Assembly: GCA_017442765.1 (NCBI GenBank)
Contig: JAFRZC010000069.1
Span: forward strand, 1-38,399
From: Prevotella sp.
Lineage (GTDB): Bacteria; Bacteroidota; Bacteroidia; Bacteroidales; Bacteroidaceae
Direction of reading: 5' to 3'
DNA length: 38,399 bases
A program made the position numbers and the translations under genes. How positions within the stretch are numbered: the first letter of the stretch is position 1; each line of letters begins with the position of its first letter. This document shows positions 16,730-25,654 of this stretch, piece by piece. The notes beneath the pieces are model-generated. The model was not told the DNA's origin. It searched no databases and saw nothing but the letters and a program-made list of their open reading frames with translations.

Positions 16730-16925
16730 GGAAAAGAGAGGGAACGAAAGGGGGTCAAAAAGGGAGTGTCCGGCTCGAAAAATGCCGTTTCCGGGCTCTC
16801 AAGCAGTCAATCTTTTGAATCTTGATTTTAACATTTCCGGCGGTGATTTCTGTTAAATTCAATTAAAAAAATGAGCGACAGAAGGTCTCGTGCAAGGCGA
16901 AAGGCAAGCGGCGGGAGATTGAAAA

Positions 16926-16957
16926 TTTGGCGTTTCGCCGTTAATGTTGTAATTTTG
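16926..16957 (+). promoter_or_regulatory. Promoter of the unknown gene at 17049
   Basis: TTTG at 16926-16929, a 20-base spacer, and TAATTTTG at 16950-16957 (exact -7 consensus). It predicts a 5' leader of about 85 bases. Confidence 0.8.
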
Positions 16958-17018
16958 CGGTGCAAAAGGCGGCTGCCTTTCATGCACGACAGTAAAACGG
17001 TTAATTATTTAAATGTAT

Positions 17019-17038
17019 AGGCACGCTATGCCGTGCCT
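17019..17038 (+). promoter_or_regulatory. Hairpin in the mRNA leader just before the start codon
   Basis: AGGCACG (17019-17025) pairs with CGTGCCT (17032-17038) around a 6-base loop, ending 10 bases before the preferred ATG at 17049. It may influence translation initiation; alternatively it is one more small palindrome of the genome. Confidence 0.45.
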
Positions 17039-17048
17039 CAAGAAACGT

Positions 17049-17669
17049 ATGGGATTTTTTTCAAAACTATTTGGCGGAAAGGCTGAGAAAAAGAAAATCG
17101 GTGGCATGGAAGACTACATGACGCTGATTAGAGTGTATTTTCAGGCTTCGATAGCAGAGCGTCTGGGAATCAACAACTTATCGATGCTTCCCGACTTGCG
17201 CACTTTTAAGGCCACGTTGCATGTGCCGACGGTGAACAACAAGCTCGGTGTTGGCGAGAAAGTGCATTGCCGGAAAATGATGATGTCGCTCTATAAGACC
17301 GACGAGGCGTTCTTCAAGGAGATAGACCAGAGCATACGCAAGAACTGCAAGAAACTGCAAGACGCGAACACCTATCTGGTGCAGTTCCAGGGCTTCTCGC
17401 AAGACCTGATGATGCTTGCCGGAAACCTCATGAAGTTCAAGCTCAGAGTGCCCGGCTTCTTCAAGAAGGCAATCTACACCATGACCGAGAAGACGGTTAA
17501 CGACATCTTCAACAAGAACGACTTTAGCGACGCCGGTGTGATGAAGACCGTCATGGGCATACGCCAGTATGACAAGCGGCTCGGGTTCTCGCAGAAGTGG
17601 GTCACCGACTTCATCTATCAGGTGGTGATGCTGGCCAAGAAAGAACCGCGTCCGGCTGAGGAAAAGTAG
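17049..17669 (+). CDS. Conserved-looking protein of unknown function
   Basis: 206 residues from the ATG at 17049, beginning MGFFSKLFGGKAEKKKIGG. An upstream in-frame ATG at 17013 would add 12 residues but would put the leader hairpin inside the coding region, so the later start is preferred. I do not recognise the family. The short amphipathic FFSKLFGG start is of the type that can lie on a membrane surface. The body is mostly helical by composition and basic, rich in Lys and Met (for example CRKMMMSLYKTDEAFFKEID and LMKFKLRVPGFFKKAIYTM), with no signal peptide and no obvious membrane helix. It has its own promoter and precedes the zapB-like/zapA/rny operon by 113 bases. Confidence 0.75.
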   Translation: MGFFSKLFGGKAEKKKIGGMEDYMTLIRVYFQASIAERLGINNLSMLPDLRTFKATLHVPTVNNKLGVGEKVHCRKMMMSLYKTDEAFFKEIDQSIRKNCKKLQDANTYLVQFQGFSQDLMMLAGNLMKFKLRVPGFFKKAIYTMTEKTVNDIFNKNDFSDAGVMKTVMGIRQYDKRLGFSQKWVTDFIYQVVMLAKKEPRPAEEK

Positions 17670-17728
17670 AGACACCCGGCATTGACGGGTTGATTTTCAG
17701 CCGGTAAAGCAAAAAAAGTTGAACAAAA

Positions 17729-17760
17729 TTTGGAGATACCAGATTTAAGAGTTAACTTTG
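17729..17760 (+). promoter_or_regulatory. Promoter of the zapB-like/zapA/rny operon
   Basis: TTTG at 17729-17732, a 20-base spacer, and TAACTTTG at 17753-17760. It lies 22 bases upstream of the ATG at 17783. Confidence 0.82.
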
Positions 17761-17782
17761 TAACCAATTTTAGAAGAGACGT

Positions 17783-18076
17783 ATGAGTGCGAATGAGAAA
17801 ATGCTGAGCCAGTTTGCCACCCGCGTGCGCCAGATGATCCTCCAGTATCAGGAGCTGAAAGGCGAGAACGCAGGTCTCTACGAGATGGTGGACGAGCGCG
17901 ATGCCCGTATAAGGCAGCTCGAGGAGCAGCTTGCTCAGGCACGCACCGACTATGACAGTCTGAAGATGGCCAAGATGATCGAGATTTCCGACACCGACAT
18001 GGAGTCGGCCAGGAAACGCCTGTCGAAGCTCATCAGAGATGTCAATAAATGTATCACGCTACTGAGTGAATCGTAA
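17783..18076 (+). CDS. Small coiled-coil protein, ZapB-like by context
   Basis: 97 residues, no signal peptide. Residues about 12-65 are a heptad-rich coiled coil (QFATRVRQMILQYQELKGEN, then DERDARIRQLEEQLAQARTD). A second helical segment follows (ESARKRLSKLIRDVNKCITL). It lies 11 bases before zapA and is transcribed first in the operon. In Bacteroidetes a small coiled-coil gene at this position is common; its size and architecture resemble ZapB, the ZapA-binding protein of the FtsZ ring, but sequence alone does not prove homology. The role in cell division is an inference from the neighbouring zapA. Confidence 0.75.
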   Translation: MSANEKMLSQFATRVRQMILQYQELKGENAGLYEMVDERDARIRQLEEQLAQARTDYDSLKMAKMIEISDTDMESARKRLSKLIRDVNKCITLLSES

Positions 18077-18087
18077 AAACCGGAGCG

Positions 18088-18390
18088 ATGGCAGAAGAAA
18101 ACAGAGACATGTTGCAAATAAGATTGCACGTTTACGATACGGAACTCTCGGTGAAAGTTCCCCGTGAGGAAGAAGAATACTATCGTAAGGCGGCAAAGCT
18201 TATCACAGATACGGTAAACTCCTACTCGGCTTTCTACAAGAAAAGAAAGAGCGACAAGGAGATATTGTATATGTCGCTTATCGATATAGCCCTGAAATAC
18301 GAGATGGAGGCAGGGCGAAACGACACAGCGCCTTATAGTGATATTCTCGGAACGTTGACTTCTGAAATCGAGGAAGCATTGAAAAAGTGA
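18088..18390 (+). CDS. zapA: Cell division protein ZapA
   Basis: 100 residues, matching the family length. The N-terminal beta-rich part LQIRLHVYDTELSVKVPREE leads into the helix with YYRKAAKLITDTVNSYSAFY, then a second helix (DKEILYMSLIDIALKYEMEA). ZapA binds FtsZ at mid-cell and bundles its filaments. The gene sits between the coiled-coil gene (11 bases) and rny (23 bases), an arrangement widespread in Bacteroidetes and Firmicutes. Confidence 0.88.
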   Translation: MAEENRDMLQIRLHVYDTELSVKVPREEEEYYRKAAKLITDTVNSYSAFYKKRKSDKEILYMSLIDIALKYEMEAGRNDTAPYSDILGTLTSEIEEALKK

Positions 18391-18413
18391 ATATTACTAA
18401 TTAAATAATTATC

Positions 18414-19952
18414 ATGACAATACCAATAATAATTACAGCTGTGGTCGCCCTGATACTCGGCGGCCTGTTAGGTTATGTTGTTTTCCGCTACGTGCTTAAG
18501 GGGAAATACACAGAAATGATGGAGGCCGCCGACAAGGAGGCCAATGTGGTGAAAGAGAAGAAACTGCTCGAGGTGAAAGAGAAATTCCTCAACAAAAAGG
18601 CAGAGCTCGAGAAAGAGGTGCAGCAGCGCAACCAGAAAATCCAACAAGGCGAGAACCGCCTGAAGCAGCGCGAGATCTCCCTCAACCAGCGTCAGGAGGA
18701 AATCGGCCGTCGCAAGCAGGAAGTTGACCAAATCCAGCAGCGCATCGACAACGAAAAGAAATTGCTTGCCATCAAGCAGGAGGAGCTTGAGAAAATGCAA
18801 TTGCAGGAGCGTGCCAAGCTCGAGGAACTCTCGGGGCTGAGCGCCGAGGATGCCAAGACACGTTTGATAGAAAGCATGAAGGACGAGGCACGCGCCGATG
18901 CACAAAGCTATATCAATGAAATCATGGACGAGGCCAAGCTCAACGCCAATGCCCAGGCCAAGAAAATCGTCATTCAGACCATCCAGCGCGTCGCTACAGA
19001 GACAGCCATAGAAAACTCCGTCAGCGTGTTCCATATTGACAACGATGAGGTGAAAGGCCGTATCATCGGACGTGAAGGACGCAACATACGGGCTCTTGAG
19101 GCCGCCGCCGGAGTGGAAATCGTGGTGGACGATACCCCCGAGGCCATCGTCATATCGGCTTTCGACCCCGTCCGCCGCGAGGTATGCCGCCTGGCGTTGC
19201 ACCAGCTTGTTGCCGACGGACGTATCCACCCGGCACGCATCGAGGAAGTCGTTGCTAAGGTGAAAAAGCAGCTCGACAACGAAATCGTTGAGACGGGTAA
19301 GCGCACCGCCATCGACCTTGGTGTCCATGGCCTGCATCCTGAGCTCATCCGCATCGTAGGAAAGATGAAATATCGTAGCAGCTACGGACAGAATCTTCTC
19401 CAGCATGCCCGCGAAACAGCCAATCTCTGCGGTGTGATGGCTGCTGAGCTTGGGTTGAATCCGAAGAAAGCCAAACGCGCCGGACTGCTCCACGATATTG
19501 GCAAAGTGCCCGATGAGGATACCGAGGATCCGCATGCACTCTACGGAGCAAAGATAGCCGAGAAGTACAAGGAGAAGCCCGACATCTGCAATGCCATCGG
19601 TGCCCACCACGACGAGATGGAGATGCAGACGTTGCTCGCCCCCATCGTGCAGGTTTGCGATGCTATTAGCGGTGCCCGTCCAGGTGCCCGCCGTGAGATC
19701 GTAGAGGCTTATATCAAACGACTCAATGACCTTGAGGCCATTGCCATGAGTTATCCGGGTGTAACCAAGACCTATGCCATTCAGGCAGGTCGCGAGCTGC
19801 GTGTCATCGTCGGTGCCGATAAGCTTGATGATGCTGATACAGAAAAACTCTCAGGCGAGATTGCCACGAAGATACAAAACGAGATGACCTATCCCGGACA
19901 GGTGAAGATTACTGTCATCCGCGAGACCCGTAGCGTAGCCTTCGCAAAGTAA
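18414..19952 (+). CDS. rny: Ribonuclease Y
   Basis: Membrane-anchored endoribonuclease that starts mRNA decay. 512 residues: an N-terminal transmembrane helix (about 3-25, [20 protein letters not shown]); a long coiled coil (about 28-195, almost all Glu, Lys, Gln and Arg heptads); a KH RNA-binding domain (about 205-265, with [15 protein letters not shown]); and an HD phosphohydrolase domain (about 325-420, with the LLHDIGK metal-binding pair). The C-terminus [10 protein letters not shown] is typical of the family. It is the last gene of the operon, ending about 28 bases before a hairpin terminator. Confidence 0.97.
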   Translation: MTIPIIITAVVALILGGLLGYVVFRYVLKGKYTEMMEAADKEANVVKEKKLLEVKEKFLNKKAELEKEVQQRNQKIQQGENRLKQREISLNQRQEEIGRRKQEVDQIQQRIDNEKKLLAIKQEELEKMQLQERAKLEELSGLSAEDAKTRLIESMKDEARADAQSYINEIMDEAKLNANAQAKKIVIQTIQRVATETAIENSVSVFHIDNDEVKGRIIGREGRNIRALEAAAGVEIVVDDTPEAIVISAFDPVRREVCRLALHQLVADGRIHPARIEEVVAKVKKQLDNEIVETGKRTAIDLGVHGLHPELIRIVGKMKYRSSYGQNLLQHARETANLCGVMAAELGLNPKKAKRAGLLHDIGKVPDEDTEDPHALYGAKIAEKYKEKPDICNAIGAHHDEMEMQTLLAPIVQVCDAISGARPGARREIVEAYIKRLNDLEAIAMSYPGVTKTYAIQAGRELRVIVGADKLDDADTEKLSGEIATKIQNEMTYPGQVKITVIRETRSVAFAK

Positions 19953-19979
19953 TAGGTAGAAACAGGAATATTTGTAGAT

Positions 19980-20012
19980 GAAGCCGGTGGTTGAAACAAG
20001 GCCATCGGCTTC
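19980..20012. terminator. Hairpin between convergent rny and ccsA-type genes
   Basis: GAAGCCGGTGG (19980-19990) pairs with CCATCGGCTTC (20002-20012), 11 pairs including one G-U, with an 11-base loop. The T-tract on the plus side is poor (TTGC); a TTTTTTT run follows only at 20028-20034. It could serve both strands. Confidence 0.6.
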
Positions 20013-20033
20013 TTGCATGGATGACCGTTTTTT

Positions 20034-21200
20034 TCAAGCATACGAGTGCATGCCTGTGAGCAGGGCATTCACGCCGAAATAGGTGAACGCGATGAACAGC
20101 AGGGCTGCAACCATGTAGATGTGGAAGGTGCGTGGATTGCGAAAGGCGGGCAGGCTTTTTGCGTGGACAGGTATCGCATAAATCATCCAAGAGATGAGAG
20201 CCCAGGTCTCTTTCGGATCCCATCCCCAGTAGCGCCCCCAGCTGACATTTGCCCAGATGGCTCCCACGAAAATACCTCCGGCAGTAAATCCCAATGCGGG
20301 GATGAGTAGGCGACGGCACCATCGGGTCAGCGACTTGGAGGGGTGCACGAGCCAGGTGAGGGAGAGCAGGAAGATGACGGCTGATAGCGAATAGCCGACA
20401 ATCATCAGTCCCACGTGTACACCGAAGAAAGGTGTTCGTAATACGGGCATCACGCGATGAGTGGCCATATAACGCACGTTGAAATAATAGACGAGCCAGG
20501 CCAGCAAGGCAATAATGGCCACGTAGAGTATGATGTCTGACCGTCTCTTAATCTGTCTGGCCATCAGCATGAGGAATGAGAGAAACAACAACCCATAGCC
20601 GACATAGGTGGTTGGAATGCCTATCGGATCATCGTAAACGGTAAGGATGGACGACATGTCTTGTGGGTCGTAGCTCATCTGGTAAAGCCGAAGGCCGTTG
20701 TTCCGGTAAATGTGGTTCATCGAAATCTTAGCCTTCTTTTCCTGTCCTTCCTGGTTGATAATGGTGACCGACGAGACGAAGTCGCGGGGCTCTTTCGTCC
20801 CTTTGTAGCATTTGATGTTAAACGTGTCTAATCGTATGGAGAAGCCGAGTTCAACGGGTGCCCCGTTTTTCTCGTTACTCTCGTACATGGTCATGGTGTC
20901 TCCGAAGTGCAGGTGCAGACGGCCGCTTTTACTGGAGAGGTGTGTTATAAAAGCTCCGGTGAGAATGACGACCAAGGCATAGTGCATCGTGCGCAATGCA
21001 AATTTCTTGTCTTTTCCAAGCGCATGATGGAAATATATAAGTCCCCAAATGGCGAGCAAAGCCCAAAGCAGACTAAACCACCACGAGCCATAAACGGCTG
21101 TGGTGGCATAGTCTGTTCCTTTAACATTCTCAATAAAGGTTGCCATGGCCATACATACAATTAAGGTGATGTACAGGCAGGCAATAATCCGTTTAATCAT
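20034..21200 (-). CDS. Cytochrome c maturation protein, compact ResB-CcsA type
   Basis: System II cytochrome c synthesis: moves heme to the periplasm and attaches it to CXXCH motifs. 388 residues. N-terminal ResB-like part: transmembrane segments near 3-21, 39-57 and 74-90, then a periplasmic segment (about 95-195). C-terminal CcsA-like part: helices near 200-214, 223-240, 262-285, 298-318, 336-348 and 361-382, with the heme-handling tryptophan-rich WWD motif SWGRYWGWDPKETW at 320-333 and flanking His (His262, His346). It is much shorter than fused CcsBA proteins of epsilonproteobacteria (about 900 residues), so the ResB portion is minimal. It follows the di-heme lipoprotein gene by six bases, which suggests that protein is its substrate. 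Confidence 0.85.
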   Translation of the reverse strand: MIKRIIACLYITLIVCMAMATFIENVKGTDYATTAVYGSWWFSLLWALLAIWGLIYFHHALGKDKKFALRTMHYALVVILTGAFITHLSSKSGRLHLHFGDTMTMYESNEKNGAPVELGFSIRLDTFNIKCYKGTKEPRDFVSSVTIINQEGQEKKAKISMNHIYRNNGLRLYQMSYDPQDMSSILTVYDDPIGIPTTYVGYGLLFLSFLMLMARQIKRRSDIILYVAIIALLAWLVYYFNVRYMATHRVMPVLRTPFFGVHVGLMIVGYSLSAVIFLLSLTWLVHPSKSLTRWCRRLLIPALGFTAGGIFVGAIWANVSWGRYWGWDPKETWALISWMIYAIPVHAKSLPAFRNPRTFHIYMVAALLFIAFTYFGVNALLTGMHSYA

Positions 21201-21206
21201 TGTGCT

Positions 21207-22922
21207 TTATATGGATCTCAGGAATTTAACAACAGCATCACGGTCGCTCTTCGGCAAGTTGTAGAACTTGAGCGTTGACTCGTATGCGTCGCTCTTCTTG
21301 CTATACGCATGCCACATGATGGCTTCTATCTCGTTGCGGGCCCGGCAGTCGTGCAGCCGGTCCTCGGCTCCCGTGTTTACCAGACTAAGTCCGCGTCCCC
21401 ATAGTGGGGTAGTGCGACACCAGCTTCCGTGAATGCCATTCTTCATAAAGAGGCGGTGCTGAAGCATGTCGGTATATGGATAGATGGTCTGGTAAGGGTA
21501 TGTCGGCATGGAAAGATTGTTTGCGACGATAGGAGCAGGTGCCCAATAGTTGTCGGGGCCGGTTGTCCACTTCGGACGGTGGCAACTTGCACAACCAATC
21601 TCCGTAAACACTTGCTTACCGCGCTGCACTTGCTTGTCGTTCAAGTCGCGGGCACGGGGTACCGCAAGCCCGCGATGCCATACCATGTACTGCCAGAAAT
21701 TATTGTCGGTCATCTCGGGTGTGAAGTTGTGGTATTCGTTGTTGAACTGGTCGGTCGAGGGATCGAGCAGCGTGCGAACTGCTGCGGCAATGCCCTCGTC
21801 GGTACCGTCGTTATAGTATGGCGAGTTCGGGTTTGCCTTGATTTTTGCAATCACTTCGGAGTTTTCACTCATGGCCTGTGCCCACGCTTTCGTGGTGTAG
21901 AGGAATTTGCGGTCGCTGCGGCTCACGTTCGGAATGTTCCACATGGCATTGGCTCCGGCACCGTCCTGTAGCGAGGCGCGAGTCATGGCGTATGTAAACC
22001 GTTTGATTTTCTTCGTTCCGTCGGCCAGCGTGTACCATGCACCGGCAGCCCAGTCGTTGGCGTCAGCATCCCAGAAGTTTGGGTTAAGTTTTTCCTTAAC
22101 GTCAATGCCTTTGCTCTTGAAATAGGCTGCCTCGGCCTGATACTGAGCCTTAAGGTCGTCTTCGGTGATGGCATCCAGCAGACCTGTTCCATAGAGACCA
22201 ATGGTCGATTCAAGTCGGAAAGCAAGGTTGGAGGGCTTGGGCGAGGTGTTGAACGCGTCAATGTCGATGCTCAGTTCCGGATAGATGAGTGAGTAGGTTT
22301 CTCCGTCGGGGAATTGCATGGGCAGACCGCTCTCCATCTCAGTGACGTTGAGCCAGCTCAGGTGGATTCCGCTTTCATCGACAGGTGGCAGGAATGGTTC
22401 TGTTGCACGTGTCTGGGGCATACCGGTCACTTCGCTAATGTAAGGACCGTCGTCGCTATTGGCTCCGTCAACAGGATGGTAGATGACAAGCAGGTAACCG
22501 TTCCCGCGCTGGTCGGCATTATAGGACGTTACGCGCTTGCCGTGTCCGTATCCGGGATGACAGTCGATGCACGATGTGCGGACATAGGCTGGGCCAAGTC
22601 CGCCGAACGAAGCCGTGCTCGTCTCGGTGAAGTCGTGTTCAAAGAGTAGCTCGCCGCGTTTGAAGGCATTGAACAGGTTGGCGTTCACGACGGCTTGTGT
22701 CTCGTCTTCGTAGCACCCGGCCATCGTGTTGACGGTGGTGCCGAGCTGTCCGCCTGGATACCATTCCTCTGCGGTGAAGTTTGCTACGTTTTTTCCGACA
22801 AACGTGTAGTCGTCCTCGCCCGTTGTGCTGATGATGTTGTCATCGTCGGAACATGCCGTCATCACACTGGCAAGCAGTGCGACGACGGACAGATGTATGG
22901 ATAATAGTCTGATTCTCATCAT
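21207..22922 (-). CDS. Di-heme c-type lipoprotein, thiol oxidoreductase-like (DUF1111/DHOR family)
   Basis: 571 residues. Lipoprotein signal with lipobox MTAC (Cys24), then two heme-attachment motifs: CIDCH at 118-122 and CASCH at 444-448. The C-terminal block has the family features YPYTDMLQH, RTTPLWGRG and HDCRARNEIEAIMWH (usual consensus HDGRA, here Cys replaces Gly). The family resembles di-heme peroxidases such as MauG/CcpA in fold, and its substrate is not established. It is often found beside imelysin genes, as here (11 bases downstream of one). The product is predicted to be anchored in the outer or inner membrane facing the periplasm, with both hemes installed by the CcsA-type protein encoded six bases further on. 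Confidence 0.9.
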   Translation of the reverse strand: MMRIRLLSIHLSVVALLASVMTACSDDDNIISTTGEDDYTFVGKNVANFTAEEWYPGGQLGTTVNTMAGCYEDETQAVVNANLFNAFKRGELLFEHDFTETSTASFGGLGPAYVRTSCIDCHPGYGHGKRVTSYNADQRGNGYLLVIYHPVDGANSDDGPYISEVTGMPQTRATEPFLPPVDESGIHLSWLNVTEMESGLPMQFPDGETYSLIYPELSIDIDAFNTSPKPSNLAFRLESTIGLYGTGLLDAITEDDLKAQYQAEAAYFKSKGIDVKEKLNPNFWDADANDWAAGAWYTLADGTKKIKRFTYAMTRASLQDGAGANAMWNIPNVSRSDRKFLYTTKAWAQAMSENSEVIAKIKANPNSPYYNDGTDEGIAAAVRTLLDPSTDQFNNEYHNFTPEMTDNNFWQYMVWHRGLAVPRARDLNDKQVQRGKQVFTEIGCASCHRPKWTTGPDNYWAPAPIVANNLSMPTYPYQTIYPYTDMLQHRLFMKNGIHGSWCRTTPLWGRGLSLVNTGAEDRLHDCRARNEIEAIMWHAYSKKSDAYESTLKFYNLPKSDRDAVVKFLRSI

Positions 22923-22933
22923 TGCAGTAGTAT

Positions 22934-24220
22934 TTAGTTTCTCAGAATCCAGGCAGAAGCCTCGTTAAGCATGTCGTCAAGCTCACCTATGGCATCCATC
23001 GCGGCTTTTACGCGCTGGTGGCCGGGAGCCTCAACAAACGACACACCGCTGTCTTTACATGCCTGCAACGACTGTAGGGCGGCGTTGAGCTTGCTGGCCA
23101 GTTCGGCTGCCATGGTGCTATTGTATTTCTGCAGATAGGACATAATGGACGTGGATGTCGCATTTGTTCCATGAATATTGCCGTAGAGCGAGTTCTTGAT
23201 GGATACGATGTTGTCGTAGAAGTCGTTGTAGGAGTTGTGGCTATAGGGCGACTCGATATAGTTGGGGTCGTCGTCCTCTTCGGCTGCGCCATTAGCACAG
23301 CGGTAGGCTTGTCCCATCTTCTGGTCGGCCACTTCGGCGCAGATGTTTGAGCATCCGCCTACGAGAATCTGCTCGACGACTTTCTTCCATGAGTTATAGG
23401 TGCTGGTGCTGGTGGCGGCTTTGAGCATATCCTCACCATAGCTCAGTCCGTTTTTGCTGACGGTAGTTTGAAAGTCGTCGAACTTCTGTGCGCATTCGGC
23501 TATGCGGCTAATGTGGGCGGCAGGGGCTTTTGCTCCAAGCCATGCCACCTCAAGCTGGTAGCACTTGTCGCGCAGGTCGCAAGCAACTGCTGCGGCAAAG
23601 ATGACTTCTTCTTTACCTGTCACGTTCATGCCGTTGAAATAGTTTTCGAAAGATTCTGTGGCATCGTTGTTGAAGATAGCCACGTCGCGGTTCTTGCCGT
23701 CGCGGAAGAAGATGAACTCCAGACCGTGGAAGCCGAGGTTCTCCTTGGTGAGGTACTTTCTAGCCTCACCGTTTGATTCTGCTGCGTCGAGCTGCGCAAT
23801 CTTGCTATCCATGGCCAGGTCTTGGGCAAGAGTCTTCACGTCGAGTGGCCACGTGTCGATGTGCGGGTCAATCTCGAAATCGCTCGCAGGGCCGAAGAGA
23901 AAGGCCTCGCTCTCTTCCCAGTAGTTACGTGCATCCTTGTAGCTCTTGCAGATGGCATCAATCTCTGCCTGCGTGACAGAAGTGCCGGCTTTCAGCTTAG
24001 TCTTCAGCTGGCTGACGAGATTATGGAGCTTCTCGGCTTCAGAAGCCAGGTTCTTGTAAGTCGGATAGACCACATCGTTCAGATACTGACTCGTAAGTGT
24101 TTGAATGGCGGTGTTCTGCTCTTCAATACGGTTGCTGCTACCACCTTCGTCTTCGCTGCACGATGTTGTGAGCGAACATGCTGCTACGGCGAGCAGCGCA
24201 AATTTGAAAATCTTTTTCAT
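22934..24220 (-). CDS. Imelysin-family lipoprotein (insulin-cleaving metalloprotease-like fold)
   Basis: 428 residues. Lipoprotein signal with lipobox TTSC (Cys21). The imelysin domain covers nearly the whole chain, with the DPHIDTWPLD segment (118-127) and the conserved GxHxxE motif GFHGLE at 163-168. Imelysin proteins (IrpA, algal iron-assimilation-like, EfeO-related) are repeatedly tied to iron uptake, but catalytic or metal-binding roles differ among them and direct proof is limited. It is encoded 43 bases after the barrel gene and 11 bases before the di-heme lipoprotein, all in one operon. A surface or periplasmic iron-handling role is inferred from family and context. Confidence 0.9.
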   Translation of the reverse strand: MKKIFKFALLAVAACSLTTSCSEDEGGSSNRIEEQNTAIQTLTSQYLNDVVYPTYKNLASEAEKLHNLVSQLKTKLKAGTSVTQAEIDAICKSYKDARNYWEESEAFLFGPASDFEIDPHIDTWPLDVKTLAQDLAMDSKIAQLDAAESNGEARKYLTKENLGFHGLEFIFFRDGKNRDVAIFNNDATESFENYFNGMNVTGKEEVIFAAAVACDLRDKCYQLEVAWLGAKAPAAHISRIAECAQKFDDFQTTVSKNGLSYGEDMLKAATSTSTYNSWKKVVEQILVGGCSNICAEVADQKMGQAYRCANGAAEEDDDPNYIESPYSHNSYNDFYDNIVSIKNSLYGNIHGTNATSTSIMSYLQKYNSTMAAELASKLNAALQSLQACKDSGVSFVEAPGHQRVKAAMDAIGELDDMLNEASAWILRN

Positions 24221-24263
24221 CTTATTACTTTTTAGTTTATTTGTATTATATTTGCATTATGAA

Positions 24264-25574
24264 TTATAAAAACCATCCCTGATAGGCCACGCCGATTGAT
24301 ACTGACGGCTCGTTGTTGTACTGGCTTTTGAGCATACGGTTGCTGTATTCGGCCTTTACGGCAATCTGCGGCAGGGGGTAATAGTTCACGCCGAAGGCCA
24401 TGCGTTTCTTTTTTGTGTATTCAAACGACGGCTGCGAGTGCTCGCGGATATACGAGTCGTAGTACTCGTACCTGCCGAAGGCATAGAGCTTCTGGCGGCT
24501 TTGCGCCAGCCGTGGTATTTGTGAGAACACGTCATAACCGGCTTCTATGCCGATGGCGACGGCATTCTTGCCGACGTAGGTCTTGTTGTAGGGCGAGTTC
24601 TTCTGCGAATTGATTTTTGCGCTGTTGAGCATCGGCGTTCCTGAGATGTAGCCGTAGTCGGCCTGCCCACGGACAATCCAGTTGAAGCGGTCGAACGTGA
24701 AGTCGATGGAGCCGATATAGACATTGGCGCGGGTCTTGTCGTAGGTTTTGCCCTCTCCCTCCATCTCGTTGGGATAGGTGTTGTGCATGGCCAGTCCGTA
24801 GTAGCCGCTCATGCCGATGCGCAACCCTTTCACGGAATAGTTGTCCACGCGCGCCGCCCAGCCATATTTGTTGGCGGGCTTGAACTCGTAGGCCGACCCC
24901 GCGCCCTCGTGAATCCATCCGTCGCGGCTGAAGCGCAGCGCGTCGAGTCCGGCAATAAACTGCACCTCATATCTGAAATCGCCCGTATGCCCCCAGAAGG
25001 AGATACCCGTGTCATGCCATGTGGAGGGCAGGATGGTGTTCTCGCCTTCGGGACGATAGACGGTGAAGTAGTTGAGCGGTTCGTGATAGGCATTGTTCAA
25101 GCCTACGGGTACGACGAAATGGCCGATTCTCAGGTTTGCGGTGCGCGAAAAACTTTTCTGTATCCAGAACTGCTCCAGCTCCACCTCGCCGCCTTTCTCG
25201 ATTTCGTGCTCGTATTCGCCGCCCTCGTCGTCCTCGATCTCAATGGCCGATCCGGTTCCCGTGTGCTCAAACTCAATCTCGGTGCCCATCGTCCAGCCTT
25301 TCCCGAAGTCGTAGCCCAGATAGACCACGGCGTGGGGGATGTCGAAACGCCCGTTCGACGGGTCGTTCTTGTATTTGGCCGGATTGCGGTAGCGGTACTG
25401 GTTGTCGCTGTAGAAGTTGCGGGTGAGTGCCACCTCTCCATATCCGCCCACACTGAGCCTGTTGCCTTTTACGTGTTGCATCACACTGTCTGCTGCCACT
25501 GTCTGGGCCTGTGCGGTTGAGCATACGGCGACAAGACTGCACAGCAGAAAACTTAAAACATAGATTCTCTTCAT
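24264..25574 (-). CDS. Outer-membrane beta-barrel (porin-like) protein with an acidic loop
   Basis: 436 residues with a Sec signal peptide (cleavage likely after AQA near residue 23) and an aromatic C-terminal residue (Leu after GWF) typical of barrels. Alternating strand pattern is visible throughout (SVGGYGEVALTR, HAVVYLGYDFGKGW, NLRIGHFVVPVGLN, ISFWGHTGDFRYEVQFIAGL), like phosphate-selective porin-type proteins. Residues 99-134 contain 15 Asp/Glu in 36 positions, an unusually acidic loop that could attract metal cations. It is the first gene of the operon with the imelysin, di-heme and CcsA-type genes and has its own promoter. Substrate is unknown; passage of iron or another cation is a hypothesis only. 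Confidence 0.8.
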   Translation of the reverse strand: MKRIYVLSFLLCSLVAVCSTAQAQTVAADSVMQHVKGNRLSVGGYGEVALTRNFYSDNQYRYRNPAKYKNDPSNGRFDIPHAVVYLGYDFGKGWTMGTEIEFEHTGTGSAIEIEDDEGGEYEHEIEKGGEVELEQFWIQKSFSRTANLRIGHFVVPVGLNNAYHEPLNYFTVYRPEGENTILPSTWHDTGISFWGHTGDFRYEVQFIAGLDALRFSRDGWIHEGAGSAYEFKPANKYGWAARVDNYSVKGLRIGMSGYYGLAMHNTYPNEMEGEGKTYDKTRANVYIGSIDFTFDRFNWIVRGQADYGYISGTPMLNSAKINSQKNSPYNKTYVGKNAVAIGIEAGYDVFSQIPRLAQSRQKLYAFGRYEYYDSYIREHSQPSFEYTKKKRMAFGVNYYPLPQIAVKAEYSNRMLKSQYNNEPSVSIGVAYQGWFL

Positions 25575-25623
25575 TGCTTATCACTAAACATTAAACACTA
25601 AACAATATTTCGGTTTGCCGCTG

Positions 25624-25654
25624 CAAAAGTAATGTTGCTTTCATGATGACGCAA
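25624..25654 (-). promoter_or_regulatory. Promoter of the barrel-imelysin-diheme-CcsA operon
   Basis: On the minus strand TACTTTTG (25631 to 25624) is an exact -7 box, and TTG (25654 to 25652) lies 20 bases upstream. It predicts a leader of about 45 bases before the ATG at 25574. Confidence 0.78.

Noticed and set aside
16546..16818. 90-codon frame in the non-coding zone before 17049
   Set aside because: It runs straight through the palindromic repeats, has no promoter or domain, and the frame opposite is equally open.
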